A stretch of 64,000 nucleotides of DNA from Chitinophaga jiangningensis (lineage in GTDB: Bacteria; Bacteroidota; Bacteroidia; Chitinophagales; Chitinophagaceae), in the NCBI RefSeq assembly GCF_900142605.1, contig NZ_FRBL01000003.1:434001-498000 (forward strand). The letters run 5' to 3'. The stretch's first letter is position 1, and the number at the start of each line of letters is the position of its first letter. Position numbers and translations under genes: made by a program. The notes below the pieces were generated by a model. It saw only the letters and a program-made list of their open reading frames with translations. It searched no databases and was not told the origin of the DNA. Shown in pieces: positions 50,605 to 58,603 of this stretch.

Positions 50605-51093
50605 TTAAGCACCTACACCCACTCCATTATAAGCATCCGTGAGCGCCTGAATATCCAGTTTTACCATACCCATCATGGCCTGCATTACCCTGCCAGCCTT
50701 TGCAGGATCTTTATCCCCCATATACTGACCTAACTGTACCGGGATGATCTGCCATGACAAGCCATACTTATCCGTCAGCCAGCCGCAACGATCTTCCTTT
50801 CCACCATCAGCGGTAAGTTTTTCCCAGAGCTCATCTACTTCTGCCTGGGTAGTACAGTTAACAAACAATGAGATGGCGGGCGTAAAATTAAATTGCGGGC
50901 CTCCGTTTAAGGCGTAGAACGTTTGACCTTCTAACTCGAAAATGGTGGAGAACACAGGCCCCTGCTGTCCTGGCTCCTTACCCGGCATGCGGCTAACATT
51001 TACAATTTTTGAATTTTTGAAGACGCTGGTGTAAAAGTTGGTCGCTTCTTCTGCCTGACCGTTAAACCACAAAAAGGGGATGATCTTTTGCAT
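50605..51093 (-). CDS. VOC-family protein (PhnB-like)
   Basis: This 162-residue protein shows the PhnB/3-demethylubiquinone-like layout: QKIIPFLWFNGQAEEATNFYTSVF at the start, VFSTIFELEGQTFYALNGGP, ISLFVNCTTQAEVDELWEKL, then the signature GGKEDRCGWLTDKYGLSWQIIPVQL and AMMGMVKLDI at the end. The fold binds metals or acts on small molecules; no substrate is known. It is monocistronic, convergent with the NTF2-like gene. Confidence 0.9.
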   Translation of the reverse strand: MQKIIPFLWFNGQAEEATNFYTSVFKNSKIVNVSRMPGKEPGQQGPVFSTIFELEGQTFYALNGGPQFNFTPAISLFVNCTTQAEVDELWEKLTADGGKEDRCGWLTDKYGLSWQIIPVQLGQYMGDKDPAKAGRVMQAMMGMVKLDIQALTDAYNGVGVGA

Positions 51094-51242
51094 AGTAATC
51101 AGTTTTTATTGTGATACAAACGTACTGACTATTATGCAAATCATCAGGGGGGCAAAGCGACATTTTACAGGCCAATCCCGACAAGCCAGCCGGCCGGCAA
51201 AAACCTGGTACTTTTGCCTGGCCCGGCGTCGGTTGTCGTCAC

Positions 51243-51758
51243 TTATGCATATGCTTCTGCCCATGCGGGCACGTTATTTCTCAGCATTCGCTTGGCCATG
51301 TGGATACGGCTTTTAATGGTACCCATCGGTTCTTTCATCATATCAGCTATTTCCTGGTATTTATAGCCCTGGCTGTACAGCTGGAAAGTTACCTTGAACT
51401 TACCCGGCAGGCCATCCATACCTTCCTGGAGCTCCTTGAGGGTGAGCGCCATTTCAGTGCTGTTATTGTGCAGGTTGCGGTCGGCCGCATGCGCCACCTC
51501 ATGCTTGCTGTAGCTTTCAAATTTGTCGTGCAGTTGCTTTCTCCGGTAATTATTCAGGAAGATATTCCGCATGATCACAAGCAGCCATGCTTCCATACTG
51601 GTGCCGGCTGCGAATTTATCCTTGTTCATCAATGCCCGGCAAAGCGTTTCCTGGCAAAGGTCCTGAGCGGCATCTCTGTTACGGGTAAGCTTGATCGCAA
51701 AGGGCAACAACGCCTCCACCACCAGTGGCAACTGGTATTCGAATTCCTGGCTAAACAT
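51243..51758 (-). CDS. ECF RNA polymerase sigma factor
   Basis: From the ATG at 51758 the protein has 171 residues. Region 2 shows LVVEALLPFAIKLTRNRDAAQDLCQETLCRAL and AWLLVIMRNIFLNNYRR; region 4 shows LPGKFKVTFQLYSQGYKYQEIADMMKEPMGTIKSRIHMAKR. The sequence is unlike FecI types and resembles general stress ECF factors. No anti-sigma gene is beside it. It lies 17 bases after dps on the same strand, so dps transcription may carry it along. Confidence 0.92.
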   Translation of the reverse strand: MFSQEFEYQLPLVVEALLPFAIKLTRNRDAAQDLCQETLCRALMNKDKFAAGTSMEAWLLVIMRNIFLNNYRRKQLHDKFESYSKHEVAHAADRNLHNNSTEMALTLKELQEGMDGLPGKFKVTFQLYSQGYKYQEIADMMKEPMGTIKSRIHMAKRMLRNNVPAWAEAYA

Positions 51759-51775
51759 AATCTTGAATTTTGAAG

Positions 51776-52243
51776 TTAACTGAGATAAGCACGGATCATC
51801 CAGGCCCATTTTTCATGCACTTTCAACACACTGGTCAGAAAGTCCACCGTGCCCGGATCGTTATATCCTTCTGTAGTACTGATTTTCTGTTTGATTTCCC
51901 TCACTAATGTTTCGTGGTCATTGAGCAGGTTGGTCCATTGCTGTACGCGTTCACTGGTGCTTTCGCCTTCCAGCAGACTTGCCAGCTTCAGATAATCTTC
52001 CATACGGCCCATCGCAAAGTGCCCCACTTTGCGGATGCGCTCTGCCGTATCATCAATTACATCAGCTAATTCATTATACTGCTCTTCATAAAATTTGTGC
52101 AGCTCAATCATGTTTGTACCGGTAACATTCCAGTGATAGTTTCTTACCTTATGATACAAAACCTGCTCGTCTGCCAGCAATCCGTTCAACAATAATCCAA
52201 CTGCCTGTGAGTTTACGTCGCTTAAACCTATATTCGCTTTCAT
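51776..52243 (-). CDS. dps: Dps-family ferritin-like protein
   Basis: From the ATG at 52243 the protein has 155 residues, the normal size. The intersubunit ferroxidase residues are all present by spacing: His37 (VRNYHWNVTG), His49 and Glu53 (ELHKFYEE), Asp64 and Glu68 (DVIDDTAERI). Dps forms a 12-subunit shell that oxidises iron with peroxide and protects DNA. An ECF sigma gene follows at 17 bases. It is divergent from the TlpA-like gene. Confidence 0.93.
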   Translation of the reverse strand: MKANIGLSDVNSQAVGLLLNGLLADEQVLYHKVRNYHWNVTGTNMIELHKFYEEQYNELADVIDDTAERIRKVGHFAMGRMEDYLKLASLLEGESTSERVQQWTNLLNDHETLVREIKQKISTTEGYNDPGTVDFLTSVLKVHEKWAWMIRAYLS

Positions 52244-52351
52244 GTTAAAAATTTTTCCGTTTCCGATGATGTAAAATTCATCAATGATCGTTACTTGCTC
52301 AATGGACAGATAAAGGATTCTGATGTACATAATGATCCTGATAGTATTTTG

Positions 52352-52359
52352 TACTTTTG
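52352..52359 (+). promoter_or_regulatory. Candidate -7 box of the TlpA-like gene
   Basis: TACTTTTG fits TAnnTTTG and lies 24 bases before the ATG at 52384. No good -33 element is visible. Confidence 0.3.
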
Positions 52360-52383
52360 GGGCGAAATTTTGAAGTGAAAGAG

Positions 52384-52956
52384 ATGAATAAGAAAAAGAA
52401 ATGGTTCGACAAGAGCACCATCCTGAATGCCCTGTTACTGGTTTTTGTAATACTGATGCTGGTAAGCCCTACCGCTAAATCCTATGTTATACGCGGACTG
52501 ATGAAAGTAGGCCTGTTCCAGCCTTCCGTTCCTGCCACGGCAGCTGCCAAAGCACCGTCCATGACTTTTAAGGACAGCTACGACAAACTTATTAATATAG
52601 AGGAACTGAAAGGGAAAGTGGTCATCCTTAACTTCTGGGCTACCTGGTGCCCGCCCTGCCGCGCGGAATTACCATCTCTCCAAACCCTTTATGAAAAAAA
52701 TAATAACGAAGCGGTATTTATTACTGTAGATGCTGACAGAAAGCTGTCTGTTTCCAAAAAATTTATGGATGACAACGGCTACAGCCTGCCAGTATTCAAG
52801 ACCATGAGCGATATACCCGCCACCATATACGACGGCACCCTGCCTACTACCCTTGTGATCGACAAGCGCGGTAATATCCGCGCCCGCTACACCGGCGCAA
52901 AGGATTATACGAATGGTAAATTTGAAACATTCCTGCAATCCCTGCTGGCGGAATAA
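52384..52956 (+). CDS. TlpA/ResA-like membrane-anchored thioredoxin
   Basis: The 190-residue protein starts at the ATG at 52384. One N-terminal membrane helix (ILNALLLVFVILMLVSP) anchors it, with the thioredoxin domain in the periplasm. The active site is ATWCPPCRAELP, the Pro-Pro type of TlpA/ResA, and the cis-Pro segment is GTLPTTLVIDKRG. Such proteins reduce disulfides during cytochrome-c or other envelope protein maturation. It is next to dps (divergent) and upstream of the aldo/keto reductase. Confidence 0.92.
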   Translation: MNKKKKWFDKSTILNALLLVFVILMLVSPTAKSYVIRGLMKVGLFQPSVPATAAAKAPSMTFKDSYDKLINIEELKGKVVILNFWATWCPPCRAELPSLQTLYEKNNNEAVFITVDADRKLSVSKKFMDDNGYSLPVFKTMSDIPATIYDGTLPTTLVIDKRGNIRARYTGAKDYTNGKFETFLQSLLAE

Positions 52957-53022
52957 CTAAAAAAAATAATTGCGATCATGTATATTTAAACCCTGTAAAT
53001 TTTCAACTTAAAATAGCTTACA

Positions 53023-53994
53023 ATGGAATACAGAGTATTTGGAAGAACCGGCTGGAAAGTGAGTGAGATCGGCTATGGCATGTGGGGCATGGCAGGCTGG
53101 ACGGGATCAGAAGAGGCAGAAGTAAACGCATCGCTTGACCAGGCCATTGAACTGGGCTGCAACTTCTTTGATACAGCCTGGGGATACGGCGAAGGCCTGA
53201 GTGAAGAGATCCTGAACAAAACCATGAAACGCCACGCCGGCAAACGACTCTACGCTGCCACCAAAATACCGCCTAAAAACAGGAAATGGCCATCCAAACC
53301 GGAATACTCCCTCCAGGATGTATTCCCGGCTGATTACATTGTAGAGTATACCGAAAAAAGCCTGAAAAACCTGGGCGTAGAATGCATCGACCTCCAGCAG
53401 TTCCATGTATGGGAAGATCATTGGGCCAACCAGGACGAATGGAAAGAAGCTATTACCAAATTACAGCAACAGGGTAAAGTAAAACACTGGGGCATCAGCG
53501 TAAACCGCTGGGAGCCGGATAACTGCCTGGAAACATTAAAAACAGACCTGATCGATGCTGTGCAGGTCATCTATAATATTTTTGACCAGGCGCCGGAAGA
53601 TAACCTGCTCCCGCTCTGCCGCGAAAAAAACATCGCCGTTATTGCCAGGGTGCCCTTCGATGAGGGTACGCTCACTGGCACTTTCACAAAAGAAACTACT
53701 TTCCCTGCGGGCGACTGGCGCGCCAGCTACTTTGTGCCGGAAAATTTAAACAGCAGCGTGGAGCATGCGGATGCACTCCGGCCACTAATCCCTGCAGGCA
53801 TGACCATGCCGGAAATGGCGCTTCGCTTCATTCTCAGTAATCCGGATATCAGCACTACCATTCCGGGTATGCGTAAAATCAGGAATGTAAATGCGAACAT
53901 GGCCGCCAGCGATGGCAAAGGCCTCCCTGAAACGCTGCTGACGGAATTAAAAAAACACCGCTGGGACAGAACTCCCACCGGCTGGTCACAATAA
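53023..53994 (+). CDS. Aldo/keto reductase
   Basis: This 323-residue protein is a TIM-barrel NADPH oxidoreductase. It opens with YRVFGRTGWKVSEIGYGMWGM, then shows DTAWGYGEGLSEEIL (catalytic Asp and Tyr), AATKIPPKN (Lys), DLQQFHVWED (His), GISVNRWEPDN and the cofactor-binding end IPGMRKIRNVNANM. Substrates of this group are aldehydes or sugars and cannot be told from sequence. It is a single gene with a strong bidirectional terminator. Confidence 0.93.
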   Translation: MEYRVFGRTGWKVSEIGYGMWGMAGWTGSEEAEVNASLDQAIELGCNFFDTAWGYGEGLSEEILNKTMKRHAGKRLYAATKIPPKNRKWPSKPEYSLQDVFPADYIVEYTEKSLKNLGVECIDLQQFHVWEDHWANQDEWKEAITKLQQQGKVKHWGISVNRWEPDNCLETLKTDLIDAVQVIYNIFDQAPEDNLLPLCREKNIAVIARVPFDEGTLTGTFTKETTFPAGDWRASYFVPENLNSSVEHADALRPLIPAGMTMPEMALRFILSNPDISTTIPGMRKIRNVNANMAASDGKGLPETLLTELKKHRWDRTPTGWSQ

Positions 53995-54011
53995 CGAATT
54001 GCTACCATCAC

Positions 54012-54045
54012 AAAAGGGCTGCCTGCATACCCAGGCAGCCCTTTT
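54012..54045. terminator. Bidirectional terminator between convergent genes
   Basis: AAAAGGGCTGCCTG (54012-54025) pairs perfectly with CAGGCAGCCCTTTT (54032-54045) around a six-base loop. It serves the aldo/keto reductase on the plus strand and the large lipoprotein on the minus strand. Confidence 0.88.
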
Positions 54046-54070
54046 GTTTGTAATAACCCCTTTAAATATT

Positions 54071-55654
54071 TTACTGCAATTTCGCGAGCCACAGCGATGC
54101 GTTCAGGTGCAACGCAGGGTGACTGGTATAACCGGAAGGCACATCGCCGGACCAGCCATTGTGCAAATTATCATTGGTATCGCCGGTACCATCATCGGAT
54201 GGAGAGCTGTCGCCCACAAATACCACCCTGCCGGTGCCATAGGTAGACAACAGCGCCATTACGCCGGTACTCCCATTGAGGGTAGCACTGTTTCTCCAGA
54301 AAAGCCCCTGTACGTTGGCATTGGATGCAGGATACAGCGTAGCAGTAGTGCCGTTATAAAACGCCAGCTTGGAGGCAGTGCCTGCCAGTCCGCCCAAAAC
54401 GGCCGTAGCATTGGTATTGCTGCCGGTATACACTTTCGTACTGGGCCCTTCGCTAATGTCAACAGAGTCCACCACAAAGCCGAAAGGCTTGTTATTATTG
54501 ATACCATTATTACTCATCAGGTCATTCCAGATACGTGGCGAATCATAGCCATCGCCGTCCCTGTCGGATGGATTATACCCGTTTGCATCCGCACCACCGA
54601 TGTTCTGCCCGGTGTGATCAGCCACCATCATCAAGCCACCGCCTGCATTTACGAAATTCATGATCGCAGTTTTTTCTGCGGCAGTAAACAGCTTATTAGG
54701 TTCTATTACTACAAATACATCGTAGTTGCTCAAATCCTGCGGATTGGAAGCGTTGCCATAGGTAATAGCACCGCCGTTAGGCAGGCTTTCCACATACTGG
54801 CCTCTTTTTACCAGTTCCACTGCCCAGGACGACATGGCACCCTTCCAATAGGTTTCCGCTGTAGTAGCGGTTATTCCCGTGTAAGACGGTGTAGGATAAC
54901 GCTGCGCGGCAGTTTCGGTGGTAGAGCCGCCCGTATAAATAGGCACGCTTTCGGTACCATCGGCATCTATCTGCCAGTCGGCGCTGCCGGCATTTTCCCG
55001 CTTGCTGGCATCAAACAGGAATTTTTTCCCGGTGATGGGTGTACCGCCACCATAATCGTTTACCACGATGTTATCAAAGTTGATACGATTGGTGCCACCA
55101 CTGAGTTTGCGGATTTCAATTCGCACGTTTCCGGACACGTTGATCGTGAATGTTTGGGTAGTCAGTGTAGCCGTGCTCGTGATAGTGGTGCCCGACTGCG
55201 TCCAGGTGGTGCCATTATCCGTGGAATAGTAAAGACCCCAGGTGCTGGCGGCATCGCTGCCGTAAGTACCATGCGCTACCGACACAGTGCTGATACCGGT
55301 GGTTACGTTAAACAGCATGGTAATGCGGCCGGTATTGCGTACACGGGCCGACCAGCTGCCGGACTTCAGATCCGCCGCCAGGTTGCCCACCAACGCATCA
55401 TACAGATTCCAGGAATTACTGTGGAGGGTCACATTGTCGCCCGATGAGGAACCGGCTGGTGACACATCATAGGCGGTTTTCGGGCTCGTAGCGCCCACCT
55501 CAAAGTCTTCAGATAAAGTTACGGTTTCAGTGCTTGCCCGACGGATGCTTTCTGGTGTTGGCGCAACAGGGTTTACATTCTTCTTACAACCTACAAACAA
55601 ACATGCCGACACAACAGACATCAGGAGGATGATCCTGAATGGAGTTCTTAGCAT
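54071..55654 (-). CDS. Large lipoprotein with beta-sandwich and glutamine-amidotransferase-like domain
   Basis: This 527-residue protein has a lipoprotein signal (MSVVSACLFVGC, Cys23). Residues about 45-205 form a beta-sandwich-like region ending INFDNIVVNDYGGG, similar in pattern to extracellular carbohydrate-binding or choice-of-anchor domains. Residues about 210-527 resemble a class I amidotransferase-like fold of the ThuA/DUF4350 kind: KKFLFDAS, LSNYDVFVVIEPNKLFTAAEKTAIMNFVNAGGGLMMVADHTG, GRVVFVGDSSP. A catalytic Cys of true amidotransferases is not seen. It may be a surface binding or sensing protein. It is monocistronic and ends in a shared terminator. Confidence 0.75.
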   Translation of the reverse strand: MLRTPFRIILLMSVVSACLFVGCKKNVNPVAPTPESIRRASTETVTLSEDFEVGATSPKTAYDVSPAGSSSGDNVTLHSNSWNLYDALVGNLAADLKSGSWSARVRNTGRITMLFNVTTGISTVSVAHGTYGSDAASTWGLYYSTDNGTTWTQSGTTITSTATLTTQTFTINVSGNVRIEIRKLSGGTNRINFDNIVVNDYGGGTPITGKKFLFDASKRENAGSADWQIDADGTESVPIYTGGSTTETAAQRYPTPSYTGITATTAETYWKGAMSSWAVELVKRGQYVESLPNGGAITYGNASNPQDLSNYDVFVVIEPNKLFTAAEKTAIMNFVNAGGGLMMVADHTGQNIGGADANGYNPSDRDGDGYDSPRIWNDLMSNNGINNNKPFGFVVDSVDISEGPSTKVYTGSNTNATAVLGGLAGTASKLAFYNGTTATLYPASNANVQGLFWRNSATLNGSTGVMALLSTYGTGRVVFVGDSSPSDDGTGDTNDNLHNGWSGDVPSGYTSHPALHLNASLWLAKLQ

Positions 55655-55782
55655 AACAAATTGGAGTTTAATTGTTGTGAATGATTGCTATAACAGGGTT
55701 ATTACAAGTTGAATTTAGGGGTTTAATATGAAGTGGAAATGTCGGGTATGTTAACGCTATATTATTTCAGTTATTGTTTTTT

Positions 55783-55907
55783 CCCGGCTTTAAACCAGTG
55801 CCTTCGGCACTGGCTTAAAGCCGGGATGGCAATGGGCAGTTGCCCTCCCGGAGGTGGTGCAAATATCCGCGTTTCACCGGATGCTGAAGGCATCCGGTGA
55901 AACGCGG
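55783..55907. repeat. Two long hairpins downstream of the siderophore operon
   Basis: The arms 55783-55802 and 55806-55825 pair over 20 bases with one mismatch, around loop TTC. The arms 55867-55884 and 55890-55907 pair perfectly over 18 bases around TGAAG. With the terminator next to them they fill most of the gap 55655-55955. No gene is seen in that gap. Confidence 0.8.
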
Positions 55908-55933
55908 AAAAGGCATGGGCTTGCGCCCATGCC
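55908..55933 (-). terminator. Terminator of the siderophore operon
   Basis: GGCATGGGC (55912-55920) pairs with GCCCATGCC (55925-55933) around a four-base loop. On the minus strand it is followed by TTTT. It lies 22 bases past the decarboxylase stop and leads into the long hairpin at 55867-55907. Confidence 0.75.
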
Positions 55934-55955
55934 TCCCTTCTAGCAAGACAGATTT

Positions 55956-57467
55956 TTAACCTATCAGTTCAAAGCCTCTGGCTTTTATCGCCTCGAGCAT
56001 TTCGCGTGTATGCGTAATGGTGGTAAGCGGATTGAGGATGGTGAACTTCAGGTAGAACTCACCTTTTACTTTAGTACTGGCTACCAATATAGTACCATCA
56101 AAAAACAGGGATTTTTTTATGGAGAGATTCAGTGCCGATAAATCAGCAACCACGCGGGCTGGCGCAAAACGAAATACGAGCACCCCAAGGTCGGAATCCG
56201 ATAAGAGTTCAAAGTCTGCATCCTGCTGCAATGCCGCAGCAGTGGCGGCGGCGGTGTCGATCATTTTATCCGTGTACATCCCCAGTTTCTCTTTCCCCAT
56301 CAAACGCAGCGTACACCATAGTTTGAGTGCATCAAAGCGGCGCGTACTCTGGGTGATGGACTTATTGATTTGTGCCGGCAGCTCTTCGTAATCCTGCTCA
56401 GCAGGATTGAGGTAATCGGCATGATGCTGTACAATCTTTAAGGTCTCCCTGTGCTTTACGAGAAAAGCACTGCTGCTGATGGGCTGAAAAAAAGACTTGT
56501 GGTAGTCTACAGTTACGGAGTCTGCCAATTCAATGCCATGCAACAAATGGCGGTTTTTGCCAGAGAGCAGCAACCCGCAGCCATAGGCAGCATCTACGTG
56601 CAGCCATAACTGGTAGTGCGCGGCCAGTGCGGCAATAGCAGGTAACGGATCAATGTTACCAAAATCAGTGGTACCGGCGGTAGCAACAATGGCGATCGGA
56701 ATGTTACCGGCAGCCAGTTCTGCTTCAATGAGCTGCCGGAGTGCAGCGGCATCCATACGGAAACGATGATCTGTTTTTACCTTGATAACAGCCTGCTCTC
56801 CGAGGCCCAGGAGCGAGGCATTTTTCTGATTGCTAAAGTGTGCGGTATCTGCTGCAAAGATGCGGTAGCGATGTGCCTGTGGCGGCAGTCCATCCTGCTT
56901 GATATTTACGCCGTCTTTTCGCCACGCGAAGTGATCCCGCGCCAGCAGCAGCCCCATCAGGTTACTCTGCGATCCTCCACCGGTGAAGATACCATCTCCC
57001 TGATCACCAAAACCGAGTTGCTCACAGGTCCACTCCACCATACGGCGCTCAATGAAAGTACCACCGGCGCTCTGGTCGTACGTATCCTGGGAAGAGTTGA
57101 TGGCTGCAATGATCACCTCCGCTGCCAGCGCTGGTATTACCACCGGGCAGTTAAGGTGCGCAATGTATTGAGGCAGGTGAAAAGCTGTGGCATGCCGGAT
57201 ATACAGGTCATACACTTCGGCCATCAGCTCCTCATAATTTTGCAGTGGGGCATCCAGGTTTACCGCTGCCACCGCAGCCTTAATGGTGGCAGGCTTCACG
57301 CCTGAAAAAGGTTGTTTATTGTGTTCAAGAAAATGCAGCACCGCCTCCCGGGCCTGCTCTGTCGCTTGTTTATATTCGTCCGCACTGCCTTCATAAAAAA
57401 TATCTTTCAACAAGGTATCCTGTAATTGGGTGCGACTATTTGCTATGCTGAGTTGTTCGGTAAACAT
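55956..57467 (-). CDS. PLP-dependent decarboxylase of siderophore operon (DesA/diaminobutyrate-decarboxylase-like)
   Basis: This 503-residue fold-type I decarboxylase shows TGGGSQSNLMGLLLAR, VATAGTTDFGNIDP, WLHVDAAYG (cofactor Asp292) and the Schiff-base Lys324 in VTVDYHKSFFQP. It is close in pattern to siderophore decarboxylases of the DesA and 2,4-diaminobutyrate types, which make the diamine backbone. As the last gene of the operon, after an amino-acid hydroxylase, its substrate may be hydroxylysine, giving hydroxycadaverine. From memory, a decarboxylase from Chitinophaga pinensis has been reported to act on hydroxylysine; this is a recollection, not read from the sequence. Lysine itself or diaminobutyrate remain possible. 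Confidence 0.9.
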   Translation of the reverse strand: MFTEQLSIANSRTQLQDTLLKDIFYEGSADEYKQATEQAREAVLHFLEHNKQPFSGVKPATIKAAVAAVNLDAPLQNYEELMAEVYDLYIRHATAFHLPQYIAHLNCPVVIPALAAEVIIAAINSSQDTYDQSAGGTFIERRMVEWTCEQLGFGDQGDGIFTGGGSQSNLMGLLLARDHFAWRKDGVNIKQDGLPPQAHRYRIFAADTAHFSNQKNASLLGLGEQAVIKVKTDHRFRMDAAALRQLIEAELAAGNIPIAIVATAGTTDFGNIDPLPAIAALAAHYQLWLHVDAAYGCGLLLSGKNRHLLHGIELADSVTVDYHKSFFQPISSSAFLVKHRETLKIVQHHADYLNPAEQDYEELPAQINKSITQSTRRFDALKLWCTLRLMGKEKLGMYTDKMIDTAAATAAALQQDADFELLSDSDLGVLVFRFAPARVVADLSALNLSIKKSLFFDGTILVASTKVKGEFYLKFTILNPLTTITHTREMLEAIKARGFELIG

Positions 57468-57481
57468 AATATCAAGTTTGA

Positions 57482-58603
57482 TTAGTCCTGGAATACTTTG
57501 CCATAGTGCTCTTCCATGATAAAGAAAGGATCGTTGGTGCGGGTAACTGAGCGGATATGGATTAAGCTGGTTTTACTCATCATTCGTAGCATCATCCTGC
57601 GCTCACAGGGCACCATATTACCGTTTTCATTGCGGAAACCCGCCATGAAAGCATTACGCCCATGCGCGCAGAGGTGATTGTTTACGAAAATCAGGTCTCC
57701 GGCCTGTGGTACAAAATCGTTATAGATATGTGTTTTCGCCACCTTCCAGAATTCTTCGAGGTGGTGCAGTGCTTCGGCCGATTGATTCGCATCTGAATTA
57801 TAAATCTGTTCGGCTGCATCAAAGCGGATAAATGGATAGGTACTGTTACCGTATAAAACAGCGGTAGAAACCTCTTCACCTACCGCAGCATCCTGGCTGT
57901 AATTGGCATCCTTAGGGCATTTATAGAGGTCCCGGAACAAGGGGGCCATAATAGCGTCCGTAGCGCCGTGCGAGCGAATAGAATACAAGGTGGATGGGAC
58001 CTGCTCTTCATTGCGTACAAACAAAAAGCTGAGGAAGTCTGCCTGGTTATAGAGGAACGCATCTTCTGTATGTACAAACAGATCCGTGCGGGAGCCGCTG
58101 CCGGTTTGGGTATAGCTCATGTTTTCATCCGGAATGATGGGGTGCAGCAGCCCTCCTCCTTTTCGTTGTGCATAGTACTGCACTGGTTTGCTGGGCACGG
58201 CGCCGTGGATCAGGCTACTGATAAACCCGAACGCGTACAGCTTCTCGGGGTCCATCTCTTTCCAGCTGGCGGGCGTTTTGCCCAGCTCTTCCTGGTCTAC
58301 CTGCATCAATCCACGGAACACAATGGCGCCATATTGCGAGGCGGAGAAATCAGTACCGAAAGCGCTGAGGATGCGGGTAATTCGTTCGGGTAGCAGCTGA
58401 TAGGCGTTCAGGTGCAGCGTCGCCAGAAACGCCGGATTTTCGTAGCTGCCGTATTCACGGATCAGCTTTTGCCCGATGTAGTGAATGGCGGTAGATTCAC
58501 GTGCGGTGATATCCACGATCAGTGGGGCTGCCGGAGGAATATTGCTGGTTTGTTGCCAGTCCTCCACGGGTATATCCTTGGTAGTAACGGTTAAATTTTT
58601 CAT
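57482..58603 (-). CDS. Clavaminate-synthase-like Fe(II)/2-oxoglutarate dioxygenase, likely lysine hydroxylase
   Basis: The 373-residue protein starts at the ATG at 58603, whose ATGA overlaps the stop of the preceding gene. The metal triad is visible as His178 and Glu180 (DLFVHTEDAF) and His314 (NNHLCAHGRNAF). The use of His-x-Glu and the segment before it (SYTQTGSGSRTD) match the clavaminate-synthase-like group that hydroxylates free amino acids, including lysine hydroxylases (KDO type). An Arg-rich segment near 336-340 should hold 2-oxoglutarate. In this operon, hydroxylation of free lysine before decarboxylation is the simplest role. Position (C3 or C4) is not readable; from memory, C. pinensis KDO2 is a 4-hydroxylase. 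Confidence 0.85.
   Translation of the reverse strand: MKNLTVTTKDIPVEDWQQTSNIPPAAPLIVDITARESTAIHYIGQKLIREYGSYENPAFLATLHLNAYQLLPERITRILSAFGTDFSASQYGAIVFRGLMQVDQEELGKTPASWKEMDPEKLYAFGFISSLIHGAVPSKPVQYYAQRKGGGLLHPIIPDENMSYTQTGSGSRTDLFVHTEDAFLYNQADFLSFLFVRNEEQVPSTLYSIRSHGATDAIMAPLFRDLYKCPKDANYSQDAAVGEEVSTAVLYGNSTYPFIRFDAAEQIYNSDANQSAEALHHLEEFWKVAKTHIYNDFVPQAGDLIFVNNHLCAHGRNAFMAGFRNENGNMVPCERRMMLRMMSKTSLIHIRSVTRTNDPFFIMEEHYGKVFQD

Noticed and set aside
53999..55447. 482-codon open frame opposite the large lipoprotein gene
   Set aside because: It starts inside the bidirectional terminator and is antisense to a gene with a proper lipoprotein signal. Its product is a low-complexity Ile/Gly/Arg mix without domains.
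1500..55810. Hairpin loops read as C(UUCG)G tetraloops
   Set aside because: The best pairing closes the stem around UUC, leaving a three-base loop; forcing a UUCG tetraloop would unpair a base of the perfect stem.
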